From NCBI RefSeq assembly GCF_024125425.1, contig NZ_JAMXWN010000006.1, positions 62,001 through 126,000 on the forward strand: a DNA stretch of 64,000 bases, read 5' to 3'. Source of the DNA: Sporolactobacillus kofuensis. Lineage in GTDB: Bacteria; Bacillota; Bacilli; Bacillales; Sporolactobacillaceae. The notes below the pieces were generated by a model. That model searched no databases. It was given only the letters and a program-made list of their open reading frames with translations, and was not told where the DNA came from. A program made the translations under genes and the position numbers. Shown here piece by piece: positions 16,554-25,722 of the stretch. How positions within the stretch are numbered: position 1 is the stretch's first letter; each line of letters begins with the position of its first letter.

Positions 16554-17426
16554 TTATTTTGATCCTTTTTGCTTTCTAAATGTATAAGCCAGGGCGATGA
16601 AAATGAACAGAATGCCAAGGATCTGCAGATAAGTGGGCACAAATCCAGTGATGAGCACATCGAGTAGGATTGCGACCAAAGGATCCAGATAGGTAAGGGC
16701 GGAAATCACGGGCGTACGGAGCGAGCGAATGCTGCCGTAAAACAGCAGATAAACGATACCTGTATGAACAACACCGGTAAAAATGCTGTAAAACCAGTTG
16801 GCTGCGGTCAGGTGGTCGAAGTATGAGTAATGAACAAAGGGCAGTAGCATGATCACACCGATAGAAGTCTGGATGATTGTCACTAAGTAGGGACTGGCAT
16901 GCTTGATATATTTTCCGGTGATGATGACGAAAGCGTACAGTAAAGAAGCAGCAAGCGCATAGAGCGGACCGGTAATTGATTTACCGCTGGTCAGATCATT
17001 TATAGTGATGCCTGAAATCAAAACAGTACCGACAAAAGCGAGAACAACGGCGAATATACCGAGTAATTTGATCCGGTCTTTGAAGAAGAGCCAACCGATA
17101 ACAAGCACGATAATTGGGGCCAGATTATAGATTGAGATCGCAACGGTAATTGCTGTTTTTTCAAATGAGGCAAAGAAAAAAATCCAGTTAAGGACGAGGA
17201 ACACACCGCCAATTAAGATGGCGGTTATTTCTTTCTTTTGCCATGTTTCCCGCTTGTAGTTCCCGCTGATCAGCCAATAGGCAATAAGAAAAACAGCTGC
17301 GCTGATGCAGCGGACAAAGACCAGCTCCAGAGACGGTAGCCCAGACAATCGCGAAAAGAAACCAATCGAACCAAAAATTGTCATAGCAATACTGAGTTTA
17401 ATGAGAGCGGACGTGTTCACGGACAT
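16554..17426 (-). CDS. EamA/DMT-family transporter
   Basis: About 290 residues with ten predicted membrane segments in two EamA repeats, the standard DMT layout. N-terminal ALIKLSIAMTIFGSIGFFSR and FVRCISAAVFLIAYWL belong to repeat one; GPLYALAASLLYAFVIITGK starts repeat two. Such proteins export or import small metabolites. The start at 17426 (MSVNTSALIK) has AAAGGGG upstream; an alternative start at 17486 overlaps the TetR stop as ATGA and would add 20 hydrophilic residues. Downstream of and probably co-transcribed with the TetR gene. Confidence 0.82.
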   Translation of the reverse strand: MSVNTSALIKLSIAMTIFGSIGFFSRLSGLPSLELVFVRCISAAVFLIAYWLISGNYKRETWQKKEITAILIGGVFLVLNWIFFFASFEKTAITVAISIYNLAPIIVLVIGWLFFKDRIKLLGIFAVVLAFVGTVLISGITINDLTSGKSITGPLYALAASLLYAFVIITGKYIKHASPYLVTIIQTSIGVIMLLPFVHYSYFDHLTAANWFYSIFTGVVHTGIVYLLFYGSIRSLRTPVISALTYLDPLVAILLDVLITGFVPTYLQILGILFIFIALAYTFRKQKGSK

Positions 17427-17482
17427 GTGTACCCCTTTGATACGAAAAATAATACCGGACTTGGATGTTGGTCGTGGTACCT

Positions 17483-18094
17483 TCATTTTTTCTCAATAAA
17501 AAGCGGCTCAAGTAATGTTTTGTTGACGTTTTCAATTACTTCTTTCGCAGAATACCCGTTTTTTTGGCGAAGAAAATTATAGATTTTTGGATTCATAGAA
17601 GCGATCAGTGTATGGGCGGTAAAATCTGCATTAATCGGTCGCGATTCTTTTGATTCAATGGCTTCCTCAAGCAACGAGCGAATGGTTTGATGGAGAAAAA
17701 TATAAGGCGCTTTTTCGTAAAATGGTTTTGTTGTATTTGTGCATGTTATATAAGAATGAATCGTTTCAAAAAGCTGAGTGTGCTTCTCTAGAAATTTTAG
17801 ATGCAGCTTAAAAAGAGCCTGCATTCTTACTTTTACTGGCTCTGCTTTTAATTCTGCTAAACTTTGGAGCATGTGTTCTTGCAGGGCATGGAAATTTTCA
17901 CTCATTAATTCAAGGCAAAGGTCGCCCTTATTGGCATAGCGGCGATACATCGTTCCTTGGCCCACATTGGCAGCTTTTGCAATCTGATGCATGCTGACAT
18001 TCCCAACACCGTATTGAGAGAATAAGGATTCAGTTGTCTGCAAAATTGATTTGCTTATTTCATTTGCATCTCTGCGCTGCGGTTGATCAGACAT
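17483..18094 (-). CDS. TetR/AcrR-family repressor
   Basis: 203 residues. The N-terminal helix-turn-helix is clear (TTESLFSQYGVGNVSMHQIAKAANVGQGTMYRRYANKGDL); the C-terminal ligand-binding part is variable. It is divergent from an MFS drug transporter and next to two identical palindromes, so it very likely represses that transporter and itself, released by a toxic ligand. The DMT gene follows directly and probably shares control. Confidence 0.9.
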   Translation of the reverse strand: MSDQPQRRDANEISKSILQTTESLFSQYGVGNVSMHQIAKAANVGQGTMYRRYANKGDLCLELMSENFHALQEHMLQSLAELKAEPVKVRMQALFKLHLKFLEKHTQLFETIHSYITCTNTTKPFYEKAPYIFLHQTIRSLLEEAIESKESRPINADFTAHTLIASMNPKIYNFLRQKNGYSAKEVIENVNKTLLEPLFIEKK

Positions 18095-18139
18095 CCAAAG
18101 CAGATCTCCTTTTCATAGACGAGTCAAAGATTTGACAAT

Positions 18140-18187
18140 CGGACAATTGTCCGCTAATATTTTCCTATGCGATCGGACAATTGTCCG
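18140..18187. promoter_or_regulatory. Twin TetR operators
   Basis: The perfect 14-bp palindrome CGGACAATTGTCCG occurs at 18140-18153 and again at 18174-18187, 34 bp apart, between the divergent TetR and MFS genes. Confidence 0.88.
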
Positions 18188-18288
18188 ATGAACGTAACAA
18201 TTCCCTTGATTTATTGTAATCATTAATGAAAAACAGGTCAACAATGAGGATCACGAGATCATTGATACGTAAAATTGGAGGATGAGGT

Positions 18289-19755
18289 ATGGCTTTAAAT
18301 GAAACATCAGACAGTTCTGTTCAAGCAACGTCAATAAAAGCAATTATTGCACCGCTTTTGGCGATCATTGTCGGTATGTTTATGGTTATTCTGGATGGAA
18401 CGGCAATGAACGTTGCACTTCCCGGACTTGTAAAGGATTTTAATAGTAAGATTTCAGTTGTTCAGTGGGCGGTAACCGGGTATGCACTCGCACAAGCAGC
18501 GGTTATCCCGCTTGCAGGTTGGCTCTCTGATCGTTTCGGAGCAAAACGAGTTTTTCTCTTTTCAGTGATCATGTTTACGATTGGATCCGGGTTATGCGCG
18601 CTCTCCTCAGGAGTGGAACAGCTTATTGTTTTCCGTGTGCTTCAGGGACTTGGCGGCGGGATGGTTGCGCCTATTGCAATGGCCTTTGTTTACCGTCTGA
18701 GTCCTCGAAATAAAGTGGGCGCAGTCATGGGCATGATCGGTATTCCAATGCTCCTTGCTCCGGCGCTTGGACCGGTTTTATCAGGTTGGCTCATAGATAA
18801 TGCCAGCTGGCACTGGATTTTCTTGATTAATCTGCCAGTTGGTGCACTTGCTGTATTAGCGGGCGTTCGCACGATGCCAAATTTGGAGCGGCAATCTGTG
18901 CCTGCATTAGATACTTTAGGTATGTTCCTTGCTCCGATCGCCTTTGCATCTATCGCTTATGGTGTTAGTGAAGGCGGAACAAGCTGGACCTCTACGAAGA
19001 CAATCACTGGATTGATTGTGGGCGGCATCGCCCTGATTCTTTTTGTTCGTGTAGAACTTCGTCGCAAGCAACCTTTGTTAGAGCTTCGCGTCTTTCGTTC
19101 TGCTGATTTTACAAGAGGAATTATCGTTCAATGGATTACGCAAATCGCGTTGTTTGGAACTATGTTCCTTATTCCTCTGTTTCTTCAGGAAGGCAAGGGC
19201 TTCAGCGCATTTGAATCGGGAATGTCAGTGCTTCCGCAGGCAATTGCGGCAGGTATCTTTATGCCAATTGGTGGTCGTTTATTTGATCGACTCGGTGCAA
19301 GACCTGTTGTCATTACCGGTTTGGTTTTTGTCACATCCGCCACATACTTACTGTCGGGCATATCAGCGGAGGATGGATCACGCGCACTCATTTTGCCTCT
19401 AGCACTTCTCGGCGCGGGAATGGGTTTGTCGATGATGCCGCTGAATACGCATATCATTCAGTCTGCACCGCAAAATATTGTCAGCAGGGTAACTTCGCTG
19501 ACCAATGCTGCGCAACAAGTCATGATGTCGTTCGCTGTTGCCGGTTTGTCGACCATTCTTTCTCAGCGAATGAAACTGCACATGAAAGATGGCGACCAAC
19601 CGCTGCATGCACTCTCCTCCTCATTTGGGGACACATTCTTTGTTTTAGTTGGAATCGCAATTGTGGGGATGGTTCTGAGCCTCATGCTCAAACGGCCCAA
19701 AAAAACAAGTGATGGACCAGAAAATAAAAAAGTGCCGGTAATCGCCGAGCACTAA
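18289..19755 (+). CDS. DHA2-family MFS drug transporter (EmrB/QacA type)
   Basis: 488 residues, 14 predicted membrane segments. DGTAMNVALPGLVKDF is motif D1, GWLSDRFGAKRVFLFS is motif A, and APALGPVLSGWLIDN is the antiporter motif C. Exports drugs in exchange for protons. TTGGAGGATGAGGT precedes ATG 18289. Control by the divergent TetR through the twin operators is inferred from position. Confidence 0.92.
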   Translation: MALNETSDSSVQATSIKAIIAPLLAIIVGMFMVILDGTAMNVALPGLVKDFNSKISVVQWAVTGYALAQAAVIPLAGWLSDRFGAKRVFLFSVIMFTIGSGLCALSSGVEQLIVFRVLQGLGGGMVAPIAMAFVYRLSPRNKVGAVMGMIGIPMLLAPALGPVLSGWLIDNASWHWIFLINLPVGALAVLAGVRTMPNLERQSVPALDTLGMFLAPIAFASIAYGVSEGGTSWTSTKTITGLIVGGIALILFVRVELRRKQPLLELRVFRSADFTRGIIVQWITQIALFGTMFLIPLFLQEGKGFSAFESGMSVLPQAIAAGIFMPIGGRLFDRLGARPVVITGLVFVTSATYLLSGISAEDGSRALILPLALLGAGMGLSMMPLNTHIIQSAPQNIVSRVTSLTNAAQQVMMSFAVAGLSTILSQRMKLHMKDGDQPLHALSSSFGDTFFVLVGIAIVGMVLSLMLKRPKKTSDGPENKKVPVIAEH

Positions 19756-19773
19756 GATTTTCATAGGTTGATG

Positions 19774-19823
19774 AAAAACGGGCGGGAGAAATCAATAGAT
19801 GATTTCTCCCGTCCGTTTTTTTT
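19774..19823 (+). terminator. Terminator of the MFS gene
   Basis: A long stem, ACGGGCGGGAGAAATCA with TGATTTCTCCCGTCCGT, and a run of eight T. Confidence 0.9.
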
Positions 19824-19865
19824 AAAGATAAGAAAGAAAATAAACTTTTTGCTTAAAAATGAGCG

Positions 19866-20008
19866 AAGATGCGAGACGCCTGCGGGATCAGCGTGCCAGC
19901 GAGACCTCGCAGACTTTTTGCCTGTTCGAGGAGGCTCGCGGTGCGCCCGCGGCAAGCGAGCAATCGGAGCATAATCAACATCGGCATGGCTTAAGGACCG
20001 GGCGCTTT
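19866..20008. repeat. Dispersed GAGACGCCTGCGGGA repeat, full copy
   Basis: GATGCGAGACGCCTGCGGGA at the left, GCGCCCGCGGCAAGCGAGCA in the middle and TTAAGGACCGGGCGC plus a T run at the right. Same landmarks as the copies at 60305 (inverted) and 62160. Lies between convergent genes. Confidence 0.75.
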
Positions 20009-20035
20009 TTTTCCGGTTTTTCTTAACTTGTGACG

Positions 20036-20116
20036 AAAAATGACCTACTGTGAGTCGCGCGAAACGGAATCAAACGTGTGCGAAACCCACTGGAACGTGC
20101 GCGCGAAATGTCCAAA
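20036..20116. repeat. Short 21-bp phased GCGAAA array (array C)
   Basis: GCGAAACGGAATCAAACGTGT and GCGAAACCCACTGGAACGTGC are each 21 bp and are followed by GCGCGAAATG. It lies just beyond the MarR operon terminator. Confidence 0.6.
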
Positions 20117-20152
20117 ACAAAAAAACAACAAGGCCGAATCATGGCCTTGTTG
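20111..20152 (-). terminator. Terminator of the MarR/efflux operon
   Basis: CAACAAGGCC (20126-20135) pairs with GGCCTTGTTG (20143-20152); on the minus strand a run of seven T follows. Confidence 0.85.
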
Positions 20153-20575
20153 TCAATTAAGCTTTCCAAGAAGCATTGATAATTGTTCGAGTTCTTCATC
20201 ATTGATCTCTTTAAACATCTCGTTAGCGTATTCTCGACGGACAGCACTTAATTTTTGATAAAGTGCGTTCCCTTCAGCAGTTACGGTCAGTTGAATGATT
20301 CGACGATCGGATTCCGAACGTTTCCGTGCAACATAGTTTTTACGAATCAATTTATCGACAACGTTTGTCGCGTAACTTGGAGAAACTTCTAACCGTTTTG
20401 CAATTGCCGAAGCGGTCTCAGGCTGATTTTTATAGAGACACGAAAGAAAGAAAAACTCATGTGCGGTCAGTTCGCTTCCCAGCAGATCGTTAATCGTTCG
20501 ACGGTATCTGCGAATCATAATTGAAAGATTACTTTCGATTTCATGAATCGTGGTTTCTCTATTCGTGTGCGTCAC
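20153..20575 (-). CDS. MarR-family regulator
   Basis: 140 residues, winged-helix fold: ASAIAKRLEVSPSYATNVVDKLIRKNYVARKRSESDRRIIQLTVTAEG holds the recognition helix and wing. GTG 20575 is the probable start. It is the third gene of an operon with a membrane fusion protein and a DHA2 transporter, and is likely the repressor of that operon. Confidence 0.88.
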   Translation of the reverse strand: MTHTNRETTIHEIESNLSIMIRRYRRTINDLLGSELTAHEFFFLSCLYKNQPETASAIAKRLEVSPSYATNVVDKLIRKNYVARKRSESDRRIIQLTVTAEGNALYQKLSAVRREYANEMFKEINDEELEQLSMLLGKLN

Positions 20576-20591
20576 CTGCTCTCATCATTCA

Positions 20592-22427
20592 TTAATCATT
20601 TTCAGTTCCTATAGCTTGTTTTTCAGCAATCAGCTTGTTCTTAGATGGTGTTGCTCTTTGAATAAAGAAGGAGAGAATCCAAGCGATCACTGTCAGTAAG
20701 GTTGCAACGATAAAAGCATCATTAATCCCTTGAATAGTCGCAAGCTGTTCAATTTTCAGCGTGAGCAGCTGAAGCGCGGTCCCTTGTCCTTGTGCAGCAG
20801 ATAAGTGGCTCGTACTTGCAAGAGCAAAACCAGCATCCTGCAATTTATGAACCAGTGGTTGATTGCCTAAAGTGACTTGATTGGCGTACTCACCGACGTG
20901 ATAGGTTGTACGATTCGTCATGACAGTAACCAGAAATGCTGTTCCAAGTGAACCGGCAACTTGGCGCATCGTGTTGGACATTGCCGTACCGTGACTATTG
21001 AGTGCTCTCGGCAAGTTATTCAAGCCTTCAGTCATAATCGGCATCATCAGAAGCGACATGCCGAACATGCGCGCTGTGTACAAGAACATAATATGCCCAT
21101 AAGACATCGAATCGCTCAATTGAGCGAATGCCCAAGTGGTGACGACAGTAATCGCAAGTCCGATAATGGCAAGCGGTCTTGAGCCGATGCGATCAAAAAG
21201 AAGCCCGGTAATCGGAGACATCACACCCATGAGTATTGCGCCCGGTAGCAAAAGTAGACCGGATTGAAGTGGCGTAAAGCCACGGATGTTCTGCAGATAG
21301 ATCGGCAACAAAATCATCGCCGCAAACATAGCCATAGTTACCAGTATATTCACGATGGTTGTAAAAGTAAATATTCTGTATTTAAAGACGCGCAGGTCAA
21401 GAAGCGGAGTCTTTGTTGTGAGTTCGTGCCATACAAATAAGATCAGTGCCAAGAGTCCGGTGATCAAACTGGATACAACGAGCGCATCATCCCAGCCATT
21501 ATTTCCCGCTTCACTGAATGCATAGAGGATTCCGCCAAATCCAATAGTCGAAAGGATGACGCCGAGTCCATCCAGTTTCGGAAAGGACCTGCTTCCGACA
21601 TTTTTAAGGTAGCGTACAGCCAAGAGTACGTCGAGTGCGCCCAGCGGGAGAACAATCCAGAATAAAATGCGCCAGGAAAAATGTTCGACAACATAACCAG
21701 AAAGCGTTGGTCCAACAGCAGGGGCAAAAATCATTGCTAGCCCCATCAATCCCATTGCGCCGCCCCGTTTCTCAGGCGGAAATACAGCAAGAAAGACATT
21801 CGTCATGAGTGGCATGATAATCCCTGCACCCGATGCTTGAACAATACGACCAACCATGAGCAGGGTAAAGTTCGGTGAGAGCGCGCAGATCAATGAACCT
21901 ACTGTGAATAAAGACATCGCGGAAATGAATAACTTTCGCGTGGTAAACGTCTCCATGAGAAAAGCAGTTATTGGGATAAGCACCCCATTCACGAGCATAT
22001 ATCCGGTCGTAATCCACTGAGCGGTGTTTGTTGAAATAGTTAAATCTGTCATCATTTTCGGCAGAGCGACATTCATTAGTGTCTGATTCAGCAAGGCGAT
22101 AAACGCACCGAGAATCAGTACACCAATAATGGATAGGACATGTGGCGACTCTGTTTGATTTGCAGCAGCAGGCTTGCCACGTGTTTGCTTTTCATTCATC
22201 GTTGCTTCTACAGATTCCTGTTGTCTGTGTGTATGCTGATCTGGATGCATCGGTTCCTGATCAAATGCATTTAATGTTGACTGACCTTGATCTGGCACTA
22301 CATCCTTTGATTGATGATTGAGAACGCTTTTGTTCTGCTTTTTCTTCCGGCGGATACGCAGAAATAGATTGAAAATGATTAAAAAAAGTAAGGCACAACC
22401 TGCGTAAATGGAAAGGAACGATGTCAT
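20592..22427 (-). CDS. DHA2-family efflux transporter with N-terminal membrane extension
   Basis: 611 residues. Residues 1-100 are an extra part: one hydrophobic helix (YAGCALLFLIIFNLFLRIRR) and a hydrophilic Gln/His-rich linker. A regular 14-segment EmrB-type transporter follows (NQTLMNVALPKMMTDL, FAPAVGPTLSGYVVEHFSWR with intact motif C). Partner of the membrane fusion protein encoded 20 bp upstream, together an EmrAB-like system adapted to a single membrane. The extension is unusual for the family. Confidence 0.9.
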   Translation of the reverse strand: MTSFLSIYAGCALLFLIIFNLFLRIRRKKKQNKSVLNHQSKDVVPDQGQSTLNAFDQEPMHPDQHTHRQQESVEATMNEKQTRGKPAAANQTESPHVLSIIGVLILGAFIALLNQTLMNVALPKMMTDLTISTNTAQWITTGYMLVNGVLIPITAFLMETFTTRKLFISAMSLFTVGSLICALSPNFTLLMVGRIVQASGAGIIMPLMTNVFLAVFPPEKRGGAMGLMGLAMIFAPAVGPTLSGYVVEHFSWRILFWIVLPLGALDVLLAVRYLKNVGSRSFPKLDGLGVILSTIGFGGILYAFSEAGNNGWDDALVVSSLITGLLALILFVWHELTTKTPLLDLRVFKYRIFTFTTIVNILVTMAMFAAMILLPIYLQNIRGFTPLQSGLLLLPGAILMGVMSPITGLLFDRIGSRPLAIIGLAITVVTTWAFAQLSDSMSYGHIMFLYTARMFGMSLLMMPIMTEGLNNLPRALNSHGTAMSNTMRQVAGSLGTAFLVTVMTNRTTYHVGEYANQVTLGNQPLVHKLQDAGFALASTSHLSAAQGQGTALQLLTLKIEQLATIQGINDAFIVATLLTVIAWILSFFIQRATPSKNKLIAEKQAIGTEND

Positions 22428-22446
22428 GATATCCCTCCTCTCATCA

Positions 22447-23103
22447 TTAGATATGAATCTTGACGGTGACGTTCATTCCAGGCAGTAACTTTTCACCCTT
22501 GTAGCCATCCAGCTTGATTTTTACCGGAACAACTTGTGTGACTTTTGTAAAGTTTCCGTTGCTGTTTGAATTTGCAATTAAAGAGAAGGTTCCTGCGGTT
22601 GCCGTGCCAATCTTTTCAACTTTCCCGGTAAACTTCGTTCCTGGGAATGCATCAATAGAAAGATCTACTTTTTGTCCTGTCTTTACTTTATCAATAGACG
22701 TTTCATCAATATTCGCAGTAACGTACAAAGCGTTGAGATTGTATGCTTCTGCAAGCTGAGTTCCGGCAGCAACAAATGTATTTTTGATACTACTGTTTAA
22801 AGCAATTGTTGCTGATTCCGGCATTTTCACTGCTGTTTTGACTGGCTTCCCATCTGTTCCGGTAGATGCTACATCACCGATAGTTTGATTTTGATTAAAT
22901 TGGTCCCCTTGCTGGCCTTTCCAATTTACGAGTTTGCCGGATACGGGAGAAGCGATAGAAATGGCTTGACCACTGATCGAGGCATTGTCGGTTTTGACAA
23001 AATTTGTTTTTTGGTCATAGTAATAATAACCAACTGCGCCACCGCCGATGAGAATAACAATGACAACAATGTTGATAATAAGCAGACGTACGAAATTACT
23101 CAT
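22447..23103 (-). CDS. HlyD/EmrA-type membrane fusion protein
   Basis: 218 residues. One N-terminal membrane anchor (LLIINIVVIVILIGGGAVGYYYY), then a biotinyl-lipoyl-like half motif (ISGQAISIASPVSGKLVNWKGQQGDQFNQNQTI) and a beta-barrel segment (ALYVTANIDETSIDKVKTGQKVDLSIDAFPG). No long coiled-coil hairpin, as usual in Gram-positives. ATG 23103 follows GGAAGGGG; the earlier possible start at 23136 lacks one. First gene of the efflux operon. Confidence 0.88.
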   Translation of the reverse strand: MSNFVRLLIINIVVIVILIGGGAVGYYYYDQKTNFVKTDNASISGQAISIASPVSGKLVNWKGQQGDQFNQNQTIGDVASTGTDGKPVKTAVKMPESATIALNSSIKNTFVAAGTQLAEAYNLNALYVTANIDETSIDKVKTGQKVDLSIDAFPGTKFTGKVEKIGTATAGTFSLIANSNSNGNFTKVTQVVPVKIKLDGYKGEKLLPGMNVTVKIHI

Positions 23104-23149
23104 GTTTGAACCCCTTCCAAAATCGTAAATAGTCAATGTGAAAATTAAC

Positions 23150-23192
23150 CGGATTAATAGTTAACTAGATTAATAGTTAACTTAGTTAATTA
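23150..23192. promoter_or_regulatory. Candidate MarR operator repeats
   Basis: GATTAATAGTTAACT occurs twice in direct orientation (23152-23166, 23168-23182), one every 16 bp; AGTTAACTA...TAGTTAACT is also an inverted repeat. Just upstream of the efflux operon, as expected for autoregulation. Confidence 0.65.
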
Positions 23193-23589
23193 ATTTGTGT
23201 GCAAAAGCTACTATAGCACTATTTTCAAACTCCAGCAATACGTGTGAAAATTTTTTTATGGGTAGCTTATAGAGACAAGCATACCCATTTTAAATGATCC
23301 GCGGTAAACAGGAGTGCTCAATGGATTGATCAATAAAAGATGTACGATTATTGACATAATGTTGGATAAAAAACTTTGTAAGCGCTGTTATTATAGAGAT
23401 AGGGACAAGTCCTAAGTGGCTTCTGACAACTTTCCTTATCATGGTATAAAACCAAGCAATGAACACAAAGAAAGTATTGTCACATGACATTTCAGGTGTT
23501 AGAAGAGGGGTTAATCCGTTTTAAGTCGGGAATCCTATCCAACAAGTAAGTTTTCGTGATTAACTACGTAGATTGTGGAGGAAATGCCC
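23193..23589. other. Intergenic region without a clear gene
   Basis: Divergent spacer between the efflux operon and the lactate permease. Open frames here lack ribosome sites and family resemblance. A TTGACA at about 23352 has no convincing -10 partner. Confidence 0.5.
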
Positions 23590-25185
23590 ATGGTATGGAC
23601 ACAGAATTATGATCCAGGACACAATATTTGGATTTCTTCAGCAGTTGCCGCTTTACCTATAGTCTTTTTCTTTTTAGCTTTGACGGTTCTGAAAATGAAA
23701 GGACATATGGCCGCATTCTTTACAGTACTCATTGCATTAACTACGGCGCTAATCTTTTATCAGATGCCGGCAAAAACGGCAATTGGTGCCGCAGGGTATG
23801 GCGCTGCTTATTCCATTTGGCCAATTGCCTATATTGTTCTTGGTGCTGTCTTCCTCTACAAGTTGACGGTGAAAAGCGGACAGTTTGAAGTGATTCGCGC
23901 GTCCATTGTTTCATTAACGGACGATCCGCGCTTGCAGGTGCTCATTGTTGGGTTCATTTTCAATTCGTTCCTTGAAGGCGCAGCCGGGTTTGGCGCCCCC
24001 ATCGCCATAACTGCCGCATTACTTGTTGGACTTGGATTTGATCCGGTCAAAGCGGCTGGGCTATGCCTGATTGCAAATATCGCTCCCGGATCATTCGGTG
24101 CCATGGGCATTCCTATCATTGTTGCAGGTCAGGTGACTGGAATAGCACCTCATTTAATTGCTGCACAACTTTCAACCTATATGCCTTATATCTCGTTCAC
24201 AGTACCTTTTCTAATTGTGGTGATCATGAGTGGCTTCCAAGGCGTTAAAAAAATCTGGCGGCCGACATTGGTAACCGCACTGTCCTACTCGCTTACTCAG
24301 TGGGTGACCATTCGTTTTATAGGTCCGGAGTTACCGGACATTACGTCAGCTATTGTTGCTTTAATCTGTCTTGCAACTTATTTGAAATTAGCAAGACATG
24401 AAAACACATCACCTAAGAGCGAACACTTGAGTGTTGTAAAGGTCTTAAAGGGCTGGTCACCATTTATTCTATTAACGCTATTTGTCTTGATCTGGTGTTC
24501 AAATGGATTCAAACAATTATTTACTGAATCGGGCATTCTTTCGGGAACGACGGTTACTATTCCCTTTCCCTGGTTGCATAATATGGTATTGAAAGGGGCA
24601 CCGCTAGTCCCCGAAACAACTCTGTATCCGGCGATCCTTAAACTCGACTTCCTTTCTGCTACCGGAACGGCCATCGCATGTGCTTGCATTACGACAATGG
24701 TCTTATTGAAAATTAAACTGCGCGATGCTGGGCAGGTGTTTGTTGAAACGGTTAAAGAACTGATTAAACCGATTCTAACGATTATGTTTGTTCTGTCTTT
24801 TGCTTTTATCGCCAATTATTCTGGCGAATCAGCCACACTGGGTATTGCCCTGGCGCATACAGCACGCTATTTTCCGGCAGTGTCACCGATTCTTGGCTGG
24901 CTTGGCGTGTTCTTGACCGGATCCGTTGTGTCTGCGAATGCTTTATTTGGTGGGTTGCAACACGCAACTGCCAATCAAATTGGTGTACTCCCACTCATTT
25001 TAATCACAGCAAACGTCGGTGGGGGAACAGTAGCCAAAATGTTATCTCCTCAGTCGATTGCCGTTGCAACAGGAGCCGTTGGTCTCGCAGGAAAAGAGGG
25101 CATACTTTTGCGCTTCACAATCAAATATAGTGTGGTTTTTCTTGTTATTGTCTGCGCTGTCGCTTATGTCCAGTCCATCATCTAA
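23590..25185 (+). CDS. lctP: L-lactate permease (LctP/LldP family)
   Basis: About 531 residues with 12-14 membrane segments. WTQNYDPGHNIWISSAVAALP opens the protein as in LctP; GFIFNSFLEGAAGFGAPIAI and ANIAPGSFGAMGIPIIVAG are family signatures. It moves lactate or glycolate with protons, probably exporting fermentation lactate or recapturing it. ATG 23590 is eight bases after GGAGG. Followed by a terminator. Confidence 0.93.
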   Translation: MVWTQNYDPGHNIWISSAVAALPIVFFFLALTVLKMKGHMAAFFTVLIALTTALIFYQMPAKTAIGAAGYGAAYSIWPIAYIVLGAVFLYKLTVKSGQFEVIRASIVSLTDDPRLQVLIVGFIFNSFLEGAAGFGAPIAITAALLVGLGFDPVKAAGLCLIANIAPGSFGAMGIPIIVAGQVTGIAPHLIAAQLSTYMPYISFTVPFLIVVIMSGFQGVKKIWRPTLVTALSYSLTQWVTIRFIGPELPDITSAIVALICLATYLKLARHENTSPKSEHLSVVKVLKGWSPFILLTLFVLIWCSNGFKQLFTESGILSGTTVTIPFPWLHNMVLKGAPLVPETTLYPAILKLDFLSATGTAIACACITTMVLLKIKLRDAGQVFVETVKELIKPILTIMFVLSFAFIANYSGESATLGIALAHTARYFPAVSPILGWLGVFLTGSVVSANALFGGLQHATANQIGVLPLILITANVGGGTVAKMLSPQSIAVATGAVGLAGKEGILLRFTIKYSVVFLVIVCAVAYVQSII

Positions 25186-25197
25186 TTAAATGTTGAA

Positions 25198-25226
25198 AAC
25201 CGTCCGGATACCCGGACGGTTTTTTA
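25198..25226 (+). terminator. Terminator of lctP
   Basis: AACCGTCCGG, ATAC loop, CCGGACGGTT and a T run. Confidence 0.9.
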
Positions 25227-25229
25227 AAA

Positions 25230-25345
25230 ATAAAATAGTATGTCTGATGAGGCTCCTGAATTGCCCGAGGAAAGCGAGCAATGAAGCATAGGTTTTTAGA
25301 ACTCTAACTGTATAAAGAGTGATAACCATGGACCAGGCAAGACCC
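25230..25345. repeat. Partial dispersed repeat (GAGGCTC...AAAGCGAGCA...GGACC)
   Basis: Carries the right half of the family: GAGGCTC, CCGAGGAAAGCGAGCAATGAAGC, then GTATAAAGAGTGATAACCAT and GGACCAGGC, which parallels GTATAAAGGGTGACAGCTAA and GGACTGGGC at 62318-62343. Confidence 0.55.
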
Positions 25346-25353
25346 GGTTTATC

Positions 25354-25722
25354 TCAAGATAGAAAATGTGCAGTAGCCTGTCCAAACGTGATCAACAAGA
25401 TACCAAATACAAAAGTTGCACCCGCATAGCACACAAAAAGAGCGTACCTTTTTTTGCGTAAAAGGTGGATGTTTTCTGCATTAAAGGTGGAAAAGGTAGT
25501 GAACGTACCAATGACTCCGGTAGACAGCATTAAGAGTAGATGCTGATCTAGTGGGAAACCGACAACAAGGCCGAGCACAAAGCAGCCGATCATATTGATT
25601 GAAAAAGTTGCAATTGGAAATGCCTGTTTTTTCTCTCGATCAATTTTTTTTGAGAGGAGGGCCCGTCCCAATACACCGCAAATGGCACCTATTGCAACCA
25701 TCAATGCATTGAATAGCATCAT
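25354..25722 (-). CDS. crcB: Fluoride channel CrcB/FluC, subunit 2
   Basis: 122 residues, four membrane helices. GAICGVLGRALLS, ATFSINMIGCFVLGLV and STGVIGTFTTFSTFNAE are Fluc signatures (the last holds the Phe and Thr residues lining the pore). Dual-topology or paired channels expel fluoride. Overlaps the other crcB gene by four bases, and both lie behind a fluoride riboswitch. Confidence 0.93.
   Translation of the reverse strand: MMLFNALMVAIGAICGVLGRALLSKKIDREKKQAFPIATFSINMIGCFVLGLVVGFPLDQHLLLMLSTGVIGTFTTFSTFNAENIHLLRKKRYALFVCYAGATFVFGILLITFGQATAHFLS

Noticed and set aside
23290-23490. Minus-strand 66-codon frame in the spacer before lctP
   Set aside because: No ribosome site, no recognisable domain, low-complexity composition.
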